Made by a program: the position numbers and the translations under genes
Part shown: positions 1-14,049 of the stretch, piece after piece
How the letters are laid out: the number at the start of each line of letters is the position of its first letter
How positions within the stretch are numbered: position 1 is the stretch's first letter
Notes under the pieces: model-generated
What the model was told of the DNA's origin: nothing
The model's input: the letters and a program-made list of their open reading frames with translations, nothing else
Databases searched by the model: none
NCBI RefSeq assembly: GCF_051014445.1
Contig: NC_135136.1
Span: forward strand, 11,054,001 to 11,118,000
Reading direction: 5' to 3'
Source: Colletes latitarsis
Taxonomy: Eukaryota; Arthropoda; Insecta; Hymenoptera; Colletidae
Length of the DNA stretch: 64,000 nucleotides

Positions 1-88
1 ATGAGGGAAAATTCCTGGCCTAACCTAGTCCTAAAGTTCGGTATCCTATAAAATATTGATCGTAACCAGGATTAATTGACTGTTTCAG

Positions 89-100
89 TGTGGTACCACA
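89..100. other. 12-bp perfect palindrome of the monomer (example)
   Basis: TGTGGTACCACA is its own reverse complement and includes a KpnI site (GGTACC). It recurs in most monomers of all three arrays, for example at 265-276, with occasional variants such as TGTGGCACCACA. It is the best conserved part of the monomer and the best landmark for setting its phase. A dyad of this kind could bind a dimeric protein, but no binding protein can be named from the sequence. Confidence 0.9.
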
Positions 101-364
101 TTACTACGTGATCCAATGCAGAAAAAGCCCAGGATCTAGGCAACAAGAATGAGAAATATGCGAAAGTATGAGCCTGATGAGGGCAAATCCTAGACCTAGC
201 CCAGACACAACATGCGTTGTCCTCTGAAATATTTATCAAGACCATGTTTAATTGACTGTTTCAGTGTGGTACCACATTACTACGTGATCCAAACCAGAAA
301 AAACCTAGTATCTGTTCAACAAGTATGTGAAAAACGCGGAAGTATGAGCCTGATGAGGGCAAAT

Positions 365-386
365 CCTAGACCTAACCTAGACCTAA
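365..386 (+). repeat. 11-bp direct doublet with CCTAA motifs (example)
   Basis: CCTAGACCTAA is repeated exactly at 365-375 and 376-386. Nearly every monomer has this doublet, often as CCCAGACCTAA or CCTATCCCAGACATAA. The CCTAA pentamer equals the C-strand of the insect telomere repeat TTAGG, and the doublet reads as a degenerate telomere-like tract. A subset of monomers carries only one unit and is about 165 bp long. Confidence 0.85.
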
Positions 387-3300
387 CATGTGTTATCCTC
401 AAAAATATTGACGGAAACCACGTTTAAATGACAGTTTCAGTGTGGTACAACATTACAACGTGATCCAATCCAGAAAAGGCCCAGGATCTAGCAAACAAGT
501 ATGAGAAATATGCGAAAGTATGAGCCTGATGAGGGCATATCCTAGACCTAACCCAGACCTAACACGCGTTATCCTCTAAAATATCTATCAAGACCAGGTT
601 TAATTGACTGTTTCAGTGTGGTACCACATTACTACGTGATCCAAACCAGTGGAAGCCTAGGATCTGGCCAACAAGTATGAGAAATATACGTAACTATGAG
701 CCTGATGAGGGCAAATCCAAGACCTTACCCTGACCTAACACGCGTTATCCTCTGAAATATTTATCAAGACCAGGTTTAATTGACTGTTTCAGTGTGGTAC
801 CACATTACTACGTGATCCAAACCAGAAAAAATCCCAGGATCTGTTCAACAAGTATGTGAAAAATGCGAAAATATGACCCTGATGAGGGCACATCCCAGAC
901 CTATCCCAGACCTAACTTGCGTTATCCTCTAAAATATTTATCAAGACCATGTTTAATTCACTGTTTCAGTGTGGTTCCACATTACTACGTGATCCAAACC
1001 AGAAAAAACCCAGGATCAGTTCAACAAGTATGTGAAAAACGCGAAAGTATGAGCCTGATGAGGACAAATCCCAGACCTATCCCAGACATAACTTGCGTTA
1101 TCCTATAAAATATTGATCGAATCCAGTTTTAATGGACACTTTTAGTGTTTTACCACATTACTACGTGATGCAATGCAGAAAAAACCCTCGATCAGGTCAA
1201 CATGTATGTTAAAACTGCGAAAGTATGACCCTGATGAGGGCAAATCCCCACCTAACCTAGACCTAACGTGTGTCATCCTCCAAAATATTAATCGAAACCA
1301 GGTTTAATGGACAGGTTCAGTGTGGTACCACGTTAGTACGTGATCCAAACCAGAAAAAACGATCGATCAGGTTTACATGTATGTTAAAACTGCGAAAGTA
1401 TGACCCTGATGAGGGCAAATCCCAGACCTAACCTAGACTTAACATGTGTTCTCCTCTAAGATATTAATTGAAACCAGGTTTAATGGTCTGTTTCAGTGTG
1501 GTACCACATTACTACGTGATCGAAACAAGAAAAAACCCAGGATCTGTTCTAGAATTATGTGAAGAATGCGAAAGTATGAGACTGATGAGGGTAAATCCTA
1601 GACCTAACCTAGTCCTAACATGTGTTATCCTCTAAAATATTGACAGAAACCACGTTTAAATGAGAGTTTCAGTGTGGTACCACATTACTACGTGATCCAA
1701 ACCAGAAAAAATCCCAGGATCTGTTCAACAAGTATGTGAAAAATGCGAAAATATGACCCTGATGAGGGCAAATCCCAGACCTATCCCAGACATAACTTGC
1801 GATATCCTATAAAATATTTATCAAGACCATGTTTAATTGACTGTTTAAGTGTGTTTCCACATTACTACGTGATCCAAACCAGAAAAAACCTAGTATCTGT
1901 TCAACAAGTATGTGAAAAACGCGAAAGTATGAGCCTGATGAGGGCAAATCCCAGACCTATCCCAGACATAACTTGCGTTATCCTATAAAATGTTGGTCGA
2001 ATCCAGTTTTAATGGTCAGTTTTAGTGTGGTACCACTTTACTACGTGATCCAATGCAGAAGAAACCCTCGATCAGGTCAACATGTATGTTAAATCTGCGA
2101 AAGTATGACCCTGATGAGGGCAAATCCCAGACCTAACCTAGACTTAACATGTGTTCTCCTCTAAAATATTAATTGAAACCAAGTTTAATGGTCTGTTTCA
2201 GTGTGGTGCCACATTACTACGTGATCGAAACAAGAAAAAACTCAGGATCTGTTCAAGAATTATGTGAAGAATGCGAAAGTATGAGACTGATGAGGGCAAA
2301 TCCTAGACCTAACCTAGACCTAACATGTGTTATCCTCTAAAATATTGACGGAAACCACGTTTAAATAAGAGTTTCAGCGTGGTACAACACTACAACGTGA
2401 TCCAATCCAGAAAAGGCCCAGGATCTAGCAAACAAGTATGAGAAATATGCGAAAGTATGAGCCTGATGAGGGCAAATCCTAGACCCAACCCAGACCTAAC
2501 ACGCGTTATCCTCTAAAATATTTATCAAGACCAGGTTTAATTGACTGTTTCAGTGTGGTACCACATTACTACGTGATCCAAACCAGAAAAAATCCCAGGA
2601 TCTGTTCAAAAAGTATGTGAAAAATGCGAAAGTATGAGCCTGATGAGGGCAAATCCTAGTCCTAACCCAGACCTAATACGCGTTATCCTCTAAAATATTT
2701 ATCAAGACCAGGTTTAATTGACTGTTTCGGTGTGGTACCACATTACTACGTGATCCAAACCAGAAAAAATCCCAGGATCTGTTCAACAAGTATGTGAAAA
2801 ATGCTAAAATATGACCCTGATGAGGGCAAATCCCAGACCTATCCCAGACCTAACTTGCGTTATCCTCTAAAATATTGATCGAAACCAGGTTTAATTGACT
2901 GTTTCAGTGTGGTTCCACATTACTACGTGATCCAAACCAGAAAAAACCTAGTATCTGTTCGACAAGTATGTGAAAAACGCGAAAGTATGAGCCTGATGAG
3001 GGCAAATCCCAGACCTATCCCAGACATAACTTGCGTTATCGTATATAATATTTATCAAGACCATGTTTAATTGACTGTTTCAGTGTGGTTCCACATTACT
3101 ACGTGATCCAAACCAGAAAAAAACCCAGGATCTGTTCAAGATGTATGTGAAGAATGCGAAAGTAAGAGTCTGATGAGGGAAAATTCCTGGCCCAACCTAG
3201 TCCTAACGTGCGTTATCCTCTAAAATATTGATCGTAACGAGGATTAATTGACGGTTTCAGTGTGGTACCACATAACTACGTGATCCAAACCAGAAGAAGC

Positions 3301-4620
3301 CCAGGATCTCTTCAACACGTATGTGCAAAACGCGAAAGTATGAGCCTGATGAGGGCAAATCCCAGACCTACCCCAGACATAACTTGCGTTATCCTATAAA
3401 ATATTGATCGAATTCAGTTTTAATGGACAGTTTTAGTGTGGTACCACTTTACTACGTGATCCAATGCAGAAAAAACCCTCGATCAGGTCAACATGTATGT
3501 TAAAACTGCGAAAGTATGACCCTGATGAGGGCAAATCCCAGACCTAACCTAGACCTAACGTGTGTTAGCCTCTAAAATATTAATCGAAATAAGGTTTAAT
3601 GGTCTGTTTCAGTGTGGTACCACATTACTACGTGATCGAAACAAGAAAAAACCCAGGATCTGTTCAAGATTTATGTGAAGATTGCGATAGTATGAGACTG
3701 ATGAGGGCAAATCCTAGACCTAACCTAGACCTAACATGTGTTATCCTCAAAAATATTGACGGATACCACGTTTAAATGACAGTTTCAGTGTGGTACAACA
3801 TTACAACGTGATCCAATCCAGAAAAGGCCCAGGATCTAGCAAACAAGTATGAGAAATATGCAAAAGTATGAGCCTGATGAATGCAAATCCTAGACCTAAC
3901 CCAGACCTAACAGGCGTTGTCCTGTAAAATATTTATCAAGACCGGGTTTAATTGACAGTTTCAGTGTGGTACCACATTACTACGTGATCCAAACCAGTGG
4001 GAGCCTAGGATCTGACTAACTACTATCAGAAATATGCGAAACTATGAGCCTGATGAGGGTAAATCCTAGACCTAACCCAGACCTAACACGCGTTATCCTC
4101 TAAAATATTTATCAAGACCAGGTTTAATTGACTGTTTCAGTGTGGTACAACATTACTACGTGATCCAAACCAGAAAAAATCCCAGGATCTGTTCAACAAG
4201 TATGTGAAAAATGCGAGAATATGACCCTGATGAGGGCAAATCCCAGAACTATCCCAGACCTAACTTGCGTTATCCTCTAAAATATTTATCAAGACCATGT
4301 TTAATTGACTGTTTCAGTGTGGTTCCACATTACTACGTGATCCAAACCAGAAAAAGCCCAGGATCTGTTCAACAAGAATGAGAAATATGCGAAAGTATGA
4401 GCCTGATGAGGGCAAATCCTAGACCTAGCCCAGAACTAACATGCGTTATCCTCTGAAATATTTATCAAGACCATGTTTAATTGACTGTTTCAGTGTGGTA
4501 CCACATTACTACGTGATCCAATGCAGAAAAAAACCCTCGATCAGGTCAGCATGTATGTTAAAACTGCGAAAGTATGACCCTGATGAGGGCAAATCCCCAC
4601 CTAACCTAGACCTAACGTGT

Positions 4621-6200
4621 GTTATCCTCCAAAATATTAATCGAAATCAGGTTTAATGGTCTGTTTCAGCGTGGTACCACATTACTACGTGATCCAAACC
4701 AGAATAAACCCTGGATCTGTTCAAGAAGTATGTGAAGAATGCGAAAGTATGAGTCTGATGAGGGAAAATTCCTGGCCTATCCTAGTCCTAAAGTTCGTTA
4801 TCCTCTAAAATATTAATCGAAACCAGGTTTAATTGACTGTTTCAGTGTGGTACCACATTACTACGTGATCCAAACCAGAATAAGCCCAGGATCTCTTCAA
4901 CAAGTTTGTGAAAAACGCGAAAGTATGAGCCTGATGAGGGCAAATCCCAGACCTATCCCAGACATAATTTGCGTTATCCTCTAAAATATTTATCGAAACC
5001 AGGTTTAATTGACTGTTTTAGTGTGGTACCACTATGCTACGTGATCCAAAGCAGAAAAAACCCTCGCTCTGGTCAACATGTATGTTAAAACTGCGAAAGG
5101 ATGACCCTGATGGGGGCAAATCCCTGGCCTAAGCTAGACCTAACATGCGTTATCCTCTTAAATATTGATCGAAACCAGGTTTAATGGACTGTTTCAGTGT
5201 GGTACCACATTACTACGTGATCGTATCCAGAAAAAGCCCAGGATCTAGCCAACAAGAATGAGAAATATGCGAAAGTATGAGCCTGATGAGGGCAAATCCT
5301 AGGCCTAGCCCAGACCTAACATGCGTTATCCTCTGAGATATAAATCGAAATCAGGTATAATGGTCTGTTTCAGCGTGGTACGACATTACTACGTGATCGA
5401 AACCAGAAAAAAACCAGGATCTATTCAAGAAGTATATGAAGAATGCGAAAGTATGAGCCTGATGGGGGCAAATCCCAGACCTATCCCAGACATAACTTGC
5501 GTTATCCTATAAAATATTGATCGTAACGAGGATTAATTGACGGATTCAGTGTGGTACCACATTACTACGTGATCCAAACCAGAAAAAGCCCAGGATCTCT
5601 TCAACACGTATGTGCAAAACGCGAAAGTATGAGCCTGATGAGGGCAAATCCCAGACCTATCCCAGACATAACTTGCGTTATCCTCTAAAATATTGATCGA
5701 AACCAGGTTTAATGGACTGTTTCAGTGTGGTACCACATTACTACGTGATCGTATCCAGAAAAAGCCCTGGATCTAGCCAACAAGTATAAGAAATATGTTA
5801 AAGTATGAGCCTGATGAGGGCAAATCCCAGACCTATCCCAGACATAACTTGCGTTATCCTCTAGAATATTGATCGAAACCAGGTCTAATCGACTGTTTCA
5901 GTGTGATACCACATTACTACGTGATCGAAAACAGAAAAAACCCAGGATCTGTTCAACAAGTATGTGAAGATTGCGATAGGATGAGTCTGATGAGTGAAAA
6001 TCCCAGGCCTAACTTAGACCTAACATGCGTTATCCTCAAATATATTGATCGAAACCAGGTCTAATCGACTGTATCAGTGTGGTACCACATTACTACGTGG
6101 TCGCAAACAGAAAAATCCCAGGATCTGTTCAAGTATGAGAAATATGCGAAAGTATGAGCCTAATGAGGGCAAATCCTAGACCTAACCCAGGTCTAAAGTG
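4621..6200 (+). repeat. Duplicated block within array 1, copy A
   Basis: About nine monomers here match 7958-9361 almost exactly. The offset is 3337 bp on the left (TCGAAATCAGG at 4641 and 7978) and falls to about 3161 bp from roughly 5866 onward, because copy B has one monomer fewer. The shared monomers carry private variants, such as a TGATGGGGGCAAATCC form and GTGATACCAC. This points to a recent block duplication by unequal exchange followed by gain or loss of one monomer. Confidence 0.8.
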
Positions 6201-7957
6201 CGTTATCCTCTAAAATATTGATCGAAATCAGGTTTAATGGACTGTTTCAGTGTGGTACCACATTACTAAGTGATCGAATCCAGAAAAAACCCAGGTTCTA
6301 GCCAACAAGTATGAGAAATATGCGAAAGTATGAGCCCCATGAGGGCAAATCCCAGACCTAGCCCAGACCTAACATGCGTTATCCTCTGAAATATTTATCA
6401 AGACCATGTTTAATTGACTGTTTCAGTCTGGTACCATACTACTACGTGATCCAGTGCAGAAAAAACCCAGGATATGTCCAACAAGTATGTGAAAAACGCA
6501 ATAGTATGAGCCTGATGAGGGCAAATCCCAGACCTATCCCAGACATAACTTGCGTTATCCTCTAAAATATTGATCGAATCCAGTTTTAATGGACAGTTTT
6601 AGTGTGGTACCACTTTACTACGTGATGCAATGCAGAAAAAACCCTCGATCAGGTCAACATGTATGTTAAAACTGCGAAAGGATGACCCTGATGAGGGCAA
6701 ATCCTAGACCTAGCCCAGACATAACATGCGTTATCTAAAATATTAATCGAAATCAGGTTTAATGGTCTGTTTCAGCGTGGTACCACATTACTACGTGATC
6801 GAATCCAGAAATAAACCAGGATCTGTTCAAGAAGTATATGAGGAATGCGAAAGTATGTGTCTGATGAGGGAAAATCCCAGGCCTAACCTAGACATAACAT
6901 GCGTTATCCTCTAAAATATTCATCGAAACCAGGTTTAATCGACTGTTTCAGTGTGGTACCACTTTGCTACGTGACCCAAAGCAGAAAAAACCCTCGCTCT
7001 GGTCAACATGTATGTTAAAACTGCGAAAATATGACCCTGGTGAGTGCAAATCCCAGACCTGTCCCAGACCTAACTTGCGTTATCCTATAAAATATTGATC
7101 GGAACCAGGTTTAATTGACTGTTGCAGTGTGGTACCACTTTGCGACGTGATCCAAAGCAGAAAAAACCATCGATCAGGTTTACATCAATGTTATAACTGC
7201 GAAAGAGTGACCCTGATGAGGGCAAATCCCAGACCTAACCTAGACTTAACATGTGTTATCCTCTAAAATATTAATCGAAACCAGGTTCAATGGACAGTTT
7301 CAGTGTGGTACCACTTTACTCCGTGATCAAATGCACAAAAAACCCTCGATCAGGTCGACATGTATGTTAAAACTGCGAAAGTATGACACTGATGAGGGCA
7401 AATCCCAGGCCTAACTCAGACCTAACATGTGTTATCCACTAAAATATTAATCGAAACTAGGTTTAATGGTCTGTTTCAGCGTGGTACCACATTACTACGT
7501 GATCGAAACCAGAAAAAACCAAGGATCTAGACAACAAGTATGAGAAATATGCGAAAGGATGACCCTGATGAGGGCAAATCCCTGGCCTAACCTAGACCTA
7601 ACATGTGTTATCCTGTAAAATGTTGACGGAAACCAGGTTTAACTGACAGTTTCAGTGTGGAACCACATTACTACGTGATCCAATCCAGAAAAGCCCAGGA
7701 TCAGTTCAATAAGTATGTGAAGAATGCGAAAGTATGAGTCTGATGAGGGAAAATTCCTGGCCCAACCTAGTCCTAACGTGCGTTATCCTCTAAAATATTG
7801 ATCGTAACGAGGATTAATTGACGGTTTCAGTGTGGTACCACATAACTACGTGATCCAAACCAGAAGAAGCCCAGGATCTCTTCAACACGTATGTGCAAAA
7901 CGCGAAAGTATGAGCCTGATGAGGGCAAATCCCAGACCTATCCCAGACATAACTTGC

Positions 7958-9361
7958 GTTATCCTCCAAAATGTTAATCGAAATCAGGTTTAATGGTCTG
8001 TTTCAGCGTGGTACCACATTACTACGTGATCCAAACCAGAAAAAACCCTGGATCTGTTCAAGAAGTATGTGAAGAATGCGAAAGTATGAGTCTGATGAGG
8101 GAAAATTCCTGGCCTATCCTAGTCCTAAAGTTCGTTATCCTCTAAAATATTGATCGAAACCAGGTTTAATTGACTGTTTCAGTGTGGTACCACATTACTA
8201 CGTGATCCAAACCAGAATAAGCCCAGGATCTCTTCAACAAGTTTGTGAAAAACGCGAAAGTATGAGCCTGATGAGGGCAAATCCCAGACCTATCCCAGAC
8301 ATAATTTGCGTTATCCTCTAAAATATTTATCGAAACCAGGTTTAATTGACTGTTTTAGTGTGGTACCACTATGCTACGTGATCCAAAGCAGAAAAAACCC
8401 TCGCTCTGGTCAACATGTATGTTAAAACTGCGAAAGGATGACCCTGATGGGGGCAAATCCCTGGCCTAAGCTAGACCTAACATGCGTTATCCTCTTAAAT
8501 ATTGATCGAAACCAGGTTTAATGGACTGTTTCAGTGTGGTACCACATTACTACGTGATCGTATCCAGAAAAAGCCCAGGATCTAGCCAACAAGAATGAGA
8601 AATATGCGAAAGTATGAGCCTGATGAGGGCAAATCCCAGGCCTAGCCCAGACCTAACATGCGTTATCCTCTGAGATATAAATCGAAATCAGGTATAATGG
8701 TCTGTTTCAGCGTGGTACGACATTACTACGTGATCGAAACCAGAAAAAAACCAGGATCTATTCAAGAAGTATATGAAGAATGCGAAAGTATGAGCCTGAT
8801 GGGGGCAAATCCCAGACCTATCCCAGACATAACTTGCGTTATCCTATAAAATATTGATCGTAACGAGGATTAATTGACGGTTTCAGTGTGGTACCACATT
8901 ACTACGTGATCCAAACCAGAAAAAGCCCAGGATCTCTTCAACACGTATGTGCAAAACGCGAAAGTATGAGCCTGATGAGGGCAAATCCCAGACCTATCCC
9001 AGACATAACTTGCGTTATCCTCTAAAATATTGATCGAAACCAGGTCTAATCGACTGTTTCAGTGTGATACCACATTACTACGTGATCGAAAACAGAAAAA
9101 ACCCAGGATCTGTTCAACAAGTATGTGAAGATTGCGATAGGATGAGTCTGATGAGTGAAAATCCCAGGCCTTACTTAGACCTAACATGCGTTATCCTCAA
9201 ATATATTGATCGAAACCAGGTCTAATCGACTGTATCAGTGTGGTACCACATTACTACGTGGTCGCAAACAGAAAAATCCCAGGATCTGTTCAAGTATGAG
9301 AAATATGCGAAAGTATGAGCCTAGTGAGGGCAAATCCTAGACCTAACCCAGGTCTAAAGTG
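7958..9361 (+). repeat. Duplicated block within array 1, copy B
   Basis: This is the partner of 4621-6200 and lacks one monomer relative to it. Just upstream, 7731-7930 matches 3165-3360, which shares the variant AAATTCCTGGCCCAACC at an offset of 4570 bp, about 26 monomers. This region has therefore exchanged material with more than one part of the array. Confidence 0.78.
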
Positions 9362-9509
9362 CGTTATCCTCTAAAATATTGATCGAAACCAGGTTAAATC
9401 GACTGTTTCAGTGTGGCACCACATTACTACGTGATCCAAACCAGAAAAAAACCCCGGATCTGTTCAACAAGTATGTGAAGAATGCGAAAGTACGAGCCTG
9501 ATGAGAGCA

Positions 9510-10265
9510 AATCCCAGACCTAACATGTGTAATCCTCTAAAATAGTGACGGAAACCAGGTTTAATTGACAGTTTCAGTGTGGTACCACATTACTACGTAA
9601 TGCAATCCAGAAAAAGCCCAGGATCTAGCCAACAAGTATGAGAAATATGCGAAAATACGAGTCTGATGAGGGCAAATCACAGGCCCAACCTGGACCTAAC
9701 ATGCGTTATCCTCTGAAATATTTATCAAGACCATGTTTACTTGACTGTTTCAGTGTGGTACCTCATTTCTACGTGATCGAAACCAGAAAAAACCCAGGAT
9801 CTGCTCAACAAGTATGTGAAAAACGCGAATGTATGAGCCTGATGAGGGCAAATCCCAGACCAATCCCAGACATAACTTGCGTTATCCTATAAAATATTGA
9901 TCGAATCCAGTTTTAATGGACAGTTTTAGTGTGGTATCACTTTTCTACGTGATGCAATGCAGAAAAAGCCTCCATCAGTTCAACATGTATGTTAAAACTG
10001 CGAAAGTATGTGTCTGATGAGGGAAAATCCCAGGCCTAACCTAGACATAACATACGTTATCCTCTAAAATATTGATCGAAACCAGGTTTAATCGACTGTT
10101 TCAGTGTGGTACCACATTACTACGTGATCGAAAATAGAAAAAACCCAGGATCTGTTCAACAAGTATGTGAAGAATGCGAAAGTATGAGACTGATGGGGGA
10201 AAATCCCAGGCCCAACATAGACCTAACATGCGTTATCCTCTAAAATATTGATCGAAACCAGGTTT
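9510..10265 (+). repeat. Duplicated block of about four monomers, copy A
   Basis: The block matches 12832-13585 at an offset of about 3321 bp, sharing rare variants such as CTACGTAATGCAATCC, GGCCCAACCTGGACC and CTCCATCAGTTCAAC. A 2-bp deletion near 13405 shifts the register slightly at the right end of the partner. Confidence 0.78.
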
Positions 10266-10989
10266 AATGGACTGTTTCAGTGTGGTATCACATTAGTACG
10301 TGATCCAAACCAGAAACAGCCAGGGATCTGTTCAACAAGTACGTAAAAACGCGAAAATATGACCCTGATGAGTGTAAATCCCAGACCTGTCCCAGACCTA
10401 ACTTGCGTTATCCTATAAAATATTGACCGAAACCAGGTTTAATTGACTGTTTCAGTGTGGTACCACTTTACGACGTGATCCAAACCAGAATATGCCAGGG
10501 ATCTGGGCATTAAGTATGCGAAAAATGTGAAAGTATGACCCTGGTGTGGGCAAATTCCAGGACGAACATATACCTATAATGCGTTATCCTCAAAAATATT
10601 GATCGAAACCTGGTTTAATGGACTGTTTCAGTGTGGTACCACATTACTACCTGATCCAAACCAGAAGAAGCCCAGAATCTGGCCCTCAAGTATGAGAAAT
10701 ATGCGAAAGTACGAGCCTGATGAGAGCAAATCCCAGACCTAACCTTGACCTAAAATGCGTTATTCTCTAAAAAAATTGATCGAAAACTGTTTTAATGGAC
10801 TGTTTCAGTGTGGTACCACATTAGTACGTGACCCAAACCAGAAAAAGCCAGGGATCTGTTCAACAAGTATGTGAAAAACGCGAAAGTATGAGCCTGATGA
10901 GGGCAAATCCCGGACATATCCCAGACCTAACTTGCGTTATCCTCTAAAATATTGGTCGAAACCTGGTTTAATTGACTGTTCCAGTGTGG

Positions 10990-11550
10990 TACCACTTTAC
11001 TACGTGATCCAAAGCAGAAAAAACCTTCGATCAGGTTTACATGTATGTTAAAACTGCGAAAGTGTGACCCTGATGAGGGCAAATCCCAGACCTAACCTAG
11101 ACTTAGCATGTGTTATCCTCTAAAATATTAATCGAATCCAGGTTTAATGGTCTGTTTCACTTGGGTATAGCATTACTACGTGATCGAAACAAGAAAAAAC
11201 CCAGGATCTGTTCAAGAATTATGTGAAGTATGCGAAAGTATGAGACTGATGAGGGCAAATCCTAGACCTAACCTAGACCTAACATGTGTTATCCTCTAAA
11301 ATATTGACGGAAACCACGTTTAAATGACAGTTTCAGTGTGGTACCACTTTACTACGTGATCCAAAGCAGAAAAAACCTTCGATCAGGTTTACATGTATGT
11401 TAAAACTGCGAAAGTGTGACCCTGATGAGGGCAAATCCCAGACCTAACCTAGACTTAGCATGTGTTATCCTCTAAAATATTAATCGAATCCAGGTTTAAT
11501 GGTCTGTTTCACTTGGGTATAGCATTACTACGTGATCGAAACAAGAAAAA
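10990..11550 (+). repeat. Local tandem duplication of a two-monomer unit
   Basis: The segment from about 10990 is repeated from about 11342, an offset of 352 bp or two monomers. Both copies share the rare variant TTTCACTTGGGTATAGC in place of the palindrome, so the duplication is younger than that mutation. Confidence 0.8.
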
Positions 11551-12831
11551 GCCCAGGATCTAGCCAACAAGTATGAGAAATATGCGAATGTATGAGCTTG
11601 ATGAGGGCAAATCCTAGACCTAACCCAGACCTATCACGCGTTATCCTCTAAAATATTTATCAAGACCAGGTTTAATTCACTGTTGCAGTGTGGTACCACA
11701 TTACTACGTGATCCAAACCAGTGGAAGCCTAGGATCTGGCCAAGAAGAATGAGAAATATGCGAAAGCATGAGCCTGATGAGAGCAAATCCCAGACCTAAC
11801 CTAGACCTAACATGCGTTATCCTCAAAAATAGAGATCGAAACCAGGTTAAATCGACTGTTTCAGTGTGGCACCACATTACTACGTGATCCAAACCAGAAA
11901 AAAACCCCGGATCTGTTCAACAAGTATGTGAAGAATGCGAAAGTACGAGCCTGATGAGAGCAAATCCCAGACCTAACATGTGTAATCCTCTAAAATATTG
12001 ACGGAAACCAGGTTTAATTGACAGTTTCAGTGTGGTGCCACATTACAACGTGATCCAATCCAGAAAAAGCCCAGGATCTAGCCAACAAGAATGAGAAATA
12101 TGCGAAAATATTAGCCTGATGAGGGCAAATCCTAGACCTAGCCCAGACCTAACATGCGTTATCCTCTGAAATATTTATCAAGACCATGTTTAATTGACTG
12201 TTTCAGTGTGGTACCACATTACTACGTGATCCAAACCAGAAAAAACCCAGGATATGTTCAACAAGTATGAGAAAAACGCGAAAGTATGAGCCTGATGAGG
12301 GCAAATCCCAGACCTATCCCAGACATAACTTGCGTTATCCTATAAAATATTGATCGAATCCAGTTTTAATGGACAGTTTTAGTGTGGTACCACTTTACTA
12401 CGTGATCCAATGCAGAAAAAACCCTCGGTCAAGTCAACATGTATGTTAACACTGCGAAAGGATGACCCTGATGAGGGCAAATCCCTGGCCTAACCTAGAC
12501 CTAACATGCGTTATCCTCTAAAATATTGATCGAAACCACGTTTAATGGACTGTCTCAGTGTGGTACCACATTAGAACGTGATCCAAACCAGAAAAATCCA
12601 GGATCTGTTCAAGAATTATGTGAAGAATGCGAAAGTATGAGTCTGATGAGGGCAAATCCTAGACCTAACCTAGACCTAACATGTGTAATCCTCTAAAATA
12701 TTGACGGAAACCAGGTTTAATTGACAGTTTCAGTGTGGTACCACATTACTACGTGATCCAATCCTGAAAAAGCCCAGGACCTGGCCAACCAGTTTGAGAA
12801 ATATGCGAAAGTATGAGACTGATGAGGGCAA

Positions 12832-13585
12832 ATCCTAGACCTAACATGTGTAATCCTTTAAAATAGTGACGGAAACCAGGTTTAATTGACAGTTTCAGTG
12901 TGGTACCACATTACTACGTAATGCAATCCAGAAAAAGCCCAGGATCTAGCCAACAAGTATGAGAAATATGCGAAAGTACGAGTCTGATGAGGGCAAATCC
13001 CAGGCCCAACCTGGACCTAACATGCGTTATCCTCTGAAATATTTATCAAGACCATGTTTAATTGACTGTTTCAGTGTGCTACCACATTACTACGTGATCG
13101 AAACCAGAAAAAACCCAGGATCTGCTCAACAAGTATGTGAAAAACGCGAATGTATGAGCCTGATGAGGGCAAATCCCAGACCAATCCCGGACATAACTTG
13201 CGTTATCCTATAAAATATTGATCGAATCCAGTTTTAATGGACAGTTTTAGTGTGGTATCACTTTTCTACGTGATGCAATGCAGAAAAAGCCTCCATCAGT
13301 TCAACATGTATGTTAGAACTGCGAAAGTATGTGTCTGATGAGGGAAAATCCCAGGCCTAACCTAGACATAACATACGTTATCCTCTAAAATATTGATCGA
13401 AACCAGGTTTAATCACTGTTTCAGTGTGGTACCACATTACTACGTGATCGAAAATAGAAAAAACCCAGGATCTGTTCAACAAGTATGTGAAGAATGCGAA
13501 AGTATGAGACTGATGGGGGAAAATCCCAGGCCCAACCTAGACCTAACATGCGTTATCCTCAAAAATGTTGATCGAAACCAGGTTT
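12832..13585 (+). repeat. Duplicated block of about four monomers, copy B
   Basis: This is the partner of 9510-10265. It shares private variants including CTCCATCAGTTCAAC and the long 84-codon open frame, which is a by-product of the repeat. Confidence 0.78.
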
Positions 13586-14049
13586 AATTGACTGTTTCTG
13601 TGTGGTACCACATTACTACGTGATCCAGACCAGTGAAAGCCCAGAATCTGGCCAGCAAGTTTAAGTAACATGCGAAAGTATGACCCAGATGAGGGCAAAT
13701 CCTAGACCAAACCGAGACCTAACATGCGTTATCCTCCAAAATATTGATCGATACCAGGTTTAATCGACTGATTCTGTGTGGTACCACATTACTACGTGAT
13801 CCAGACTAGAAAAAACCCAGGATCTGTTCAACAAGTATGTGAAGAATGCGAAAGTATGAGCCTGATGAGGGCAGATACCAGACCGAATCTAGACCTAACA
13901 TGTGTTATCCACTAAAATATTCATCGAAACCAGGTTTAATGATCTGTTTCAGTGTGGTACCACATTACTACGTGATCGAAACCAGAAAAAACCCAGAATC
14001 TGTTCAAGAAGTATGTGAAGAATGCGAAAGTATGAGACTGATAAGGGCA

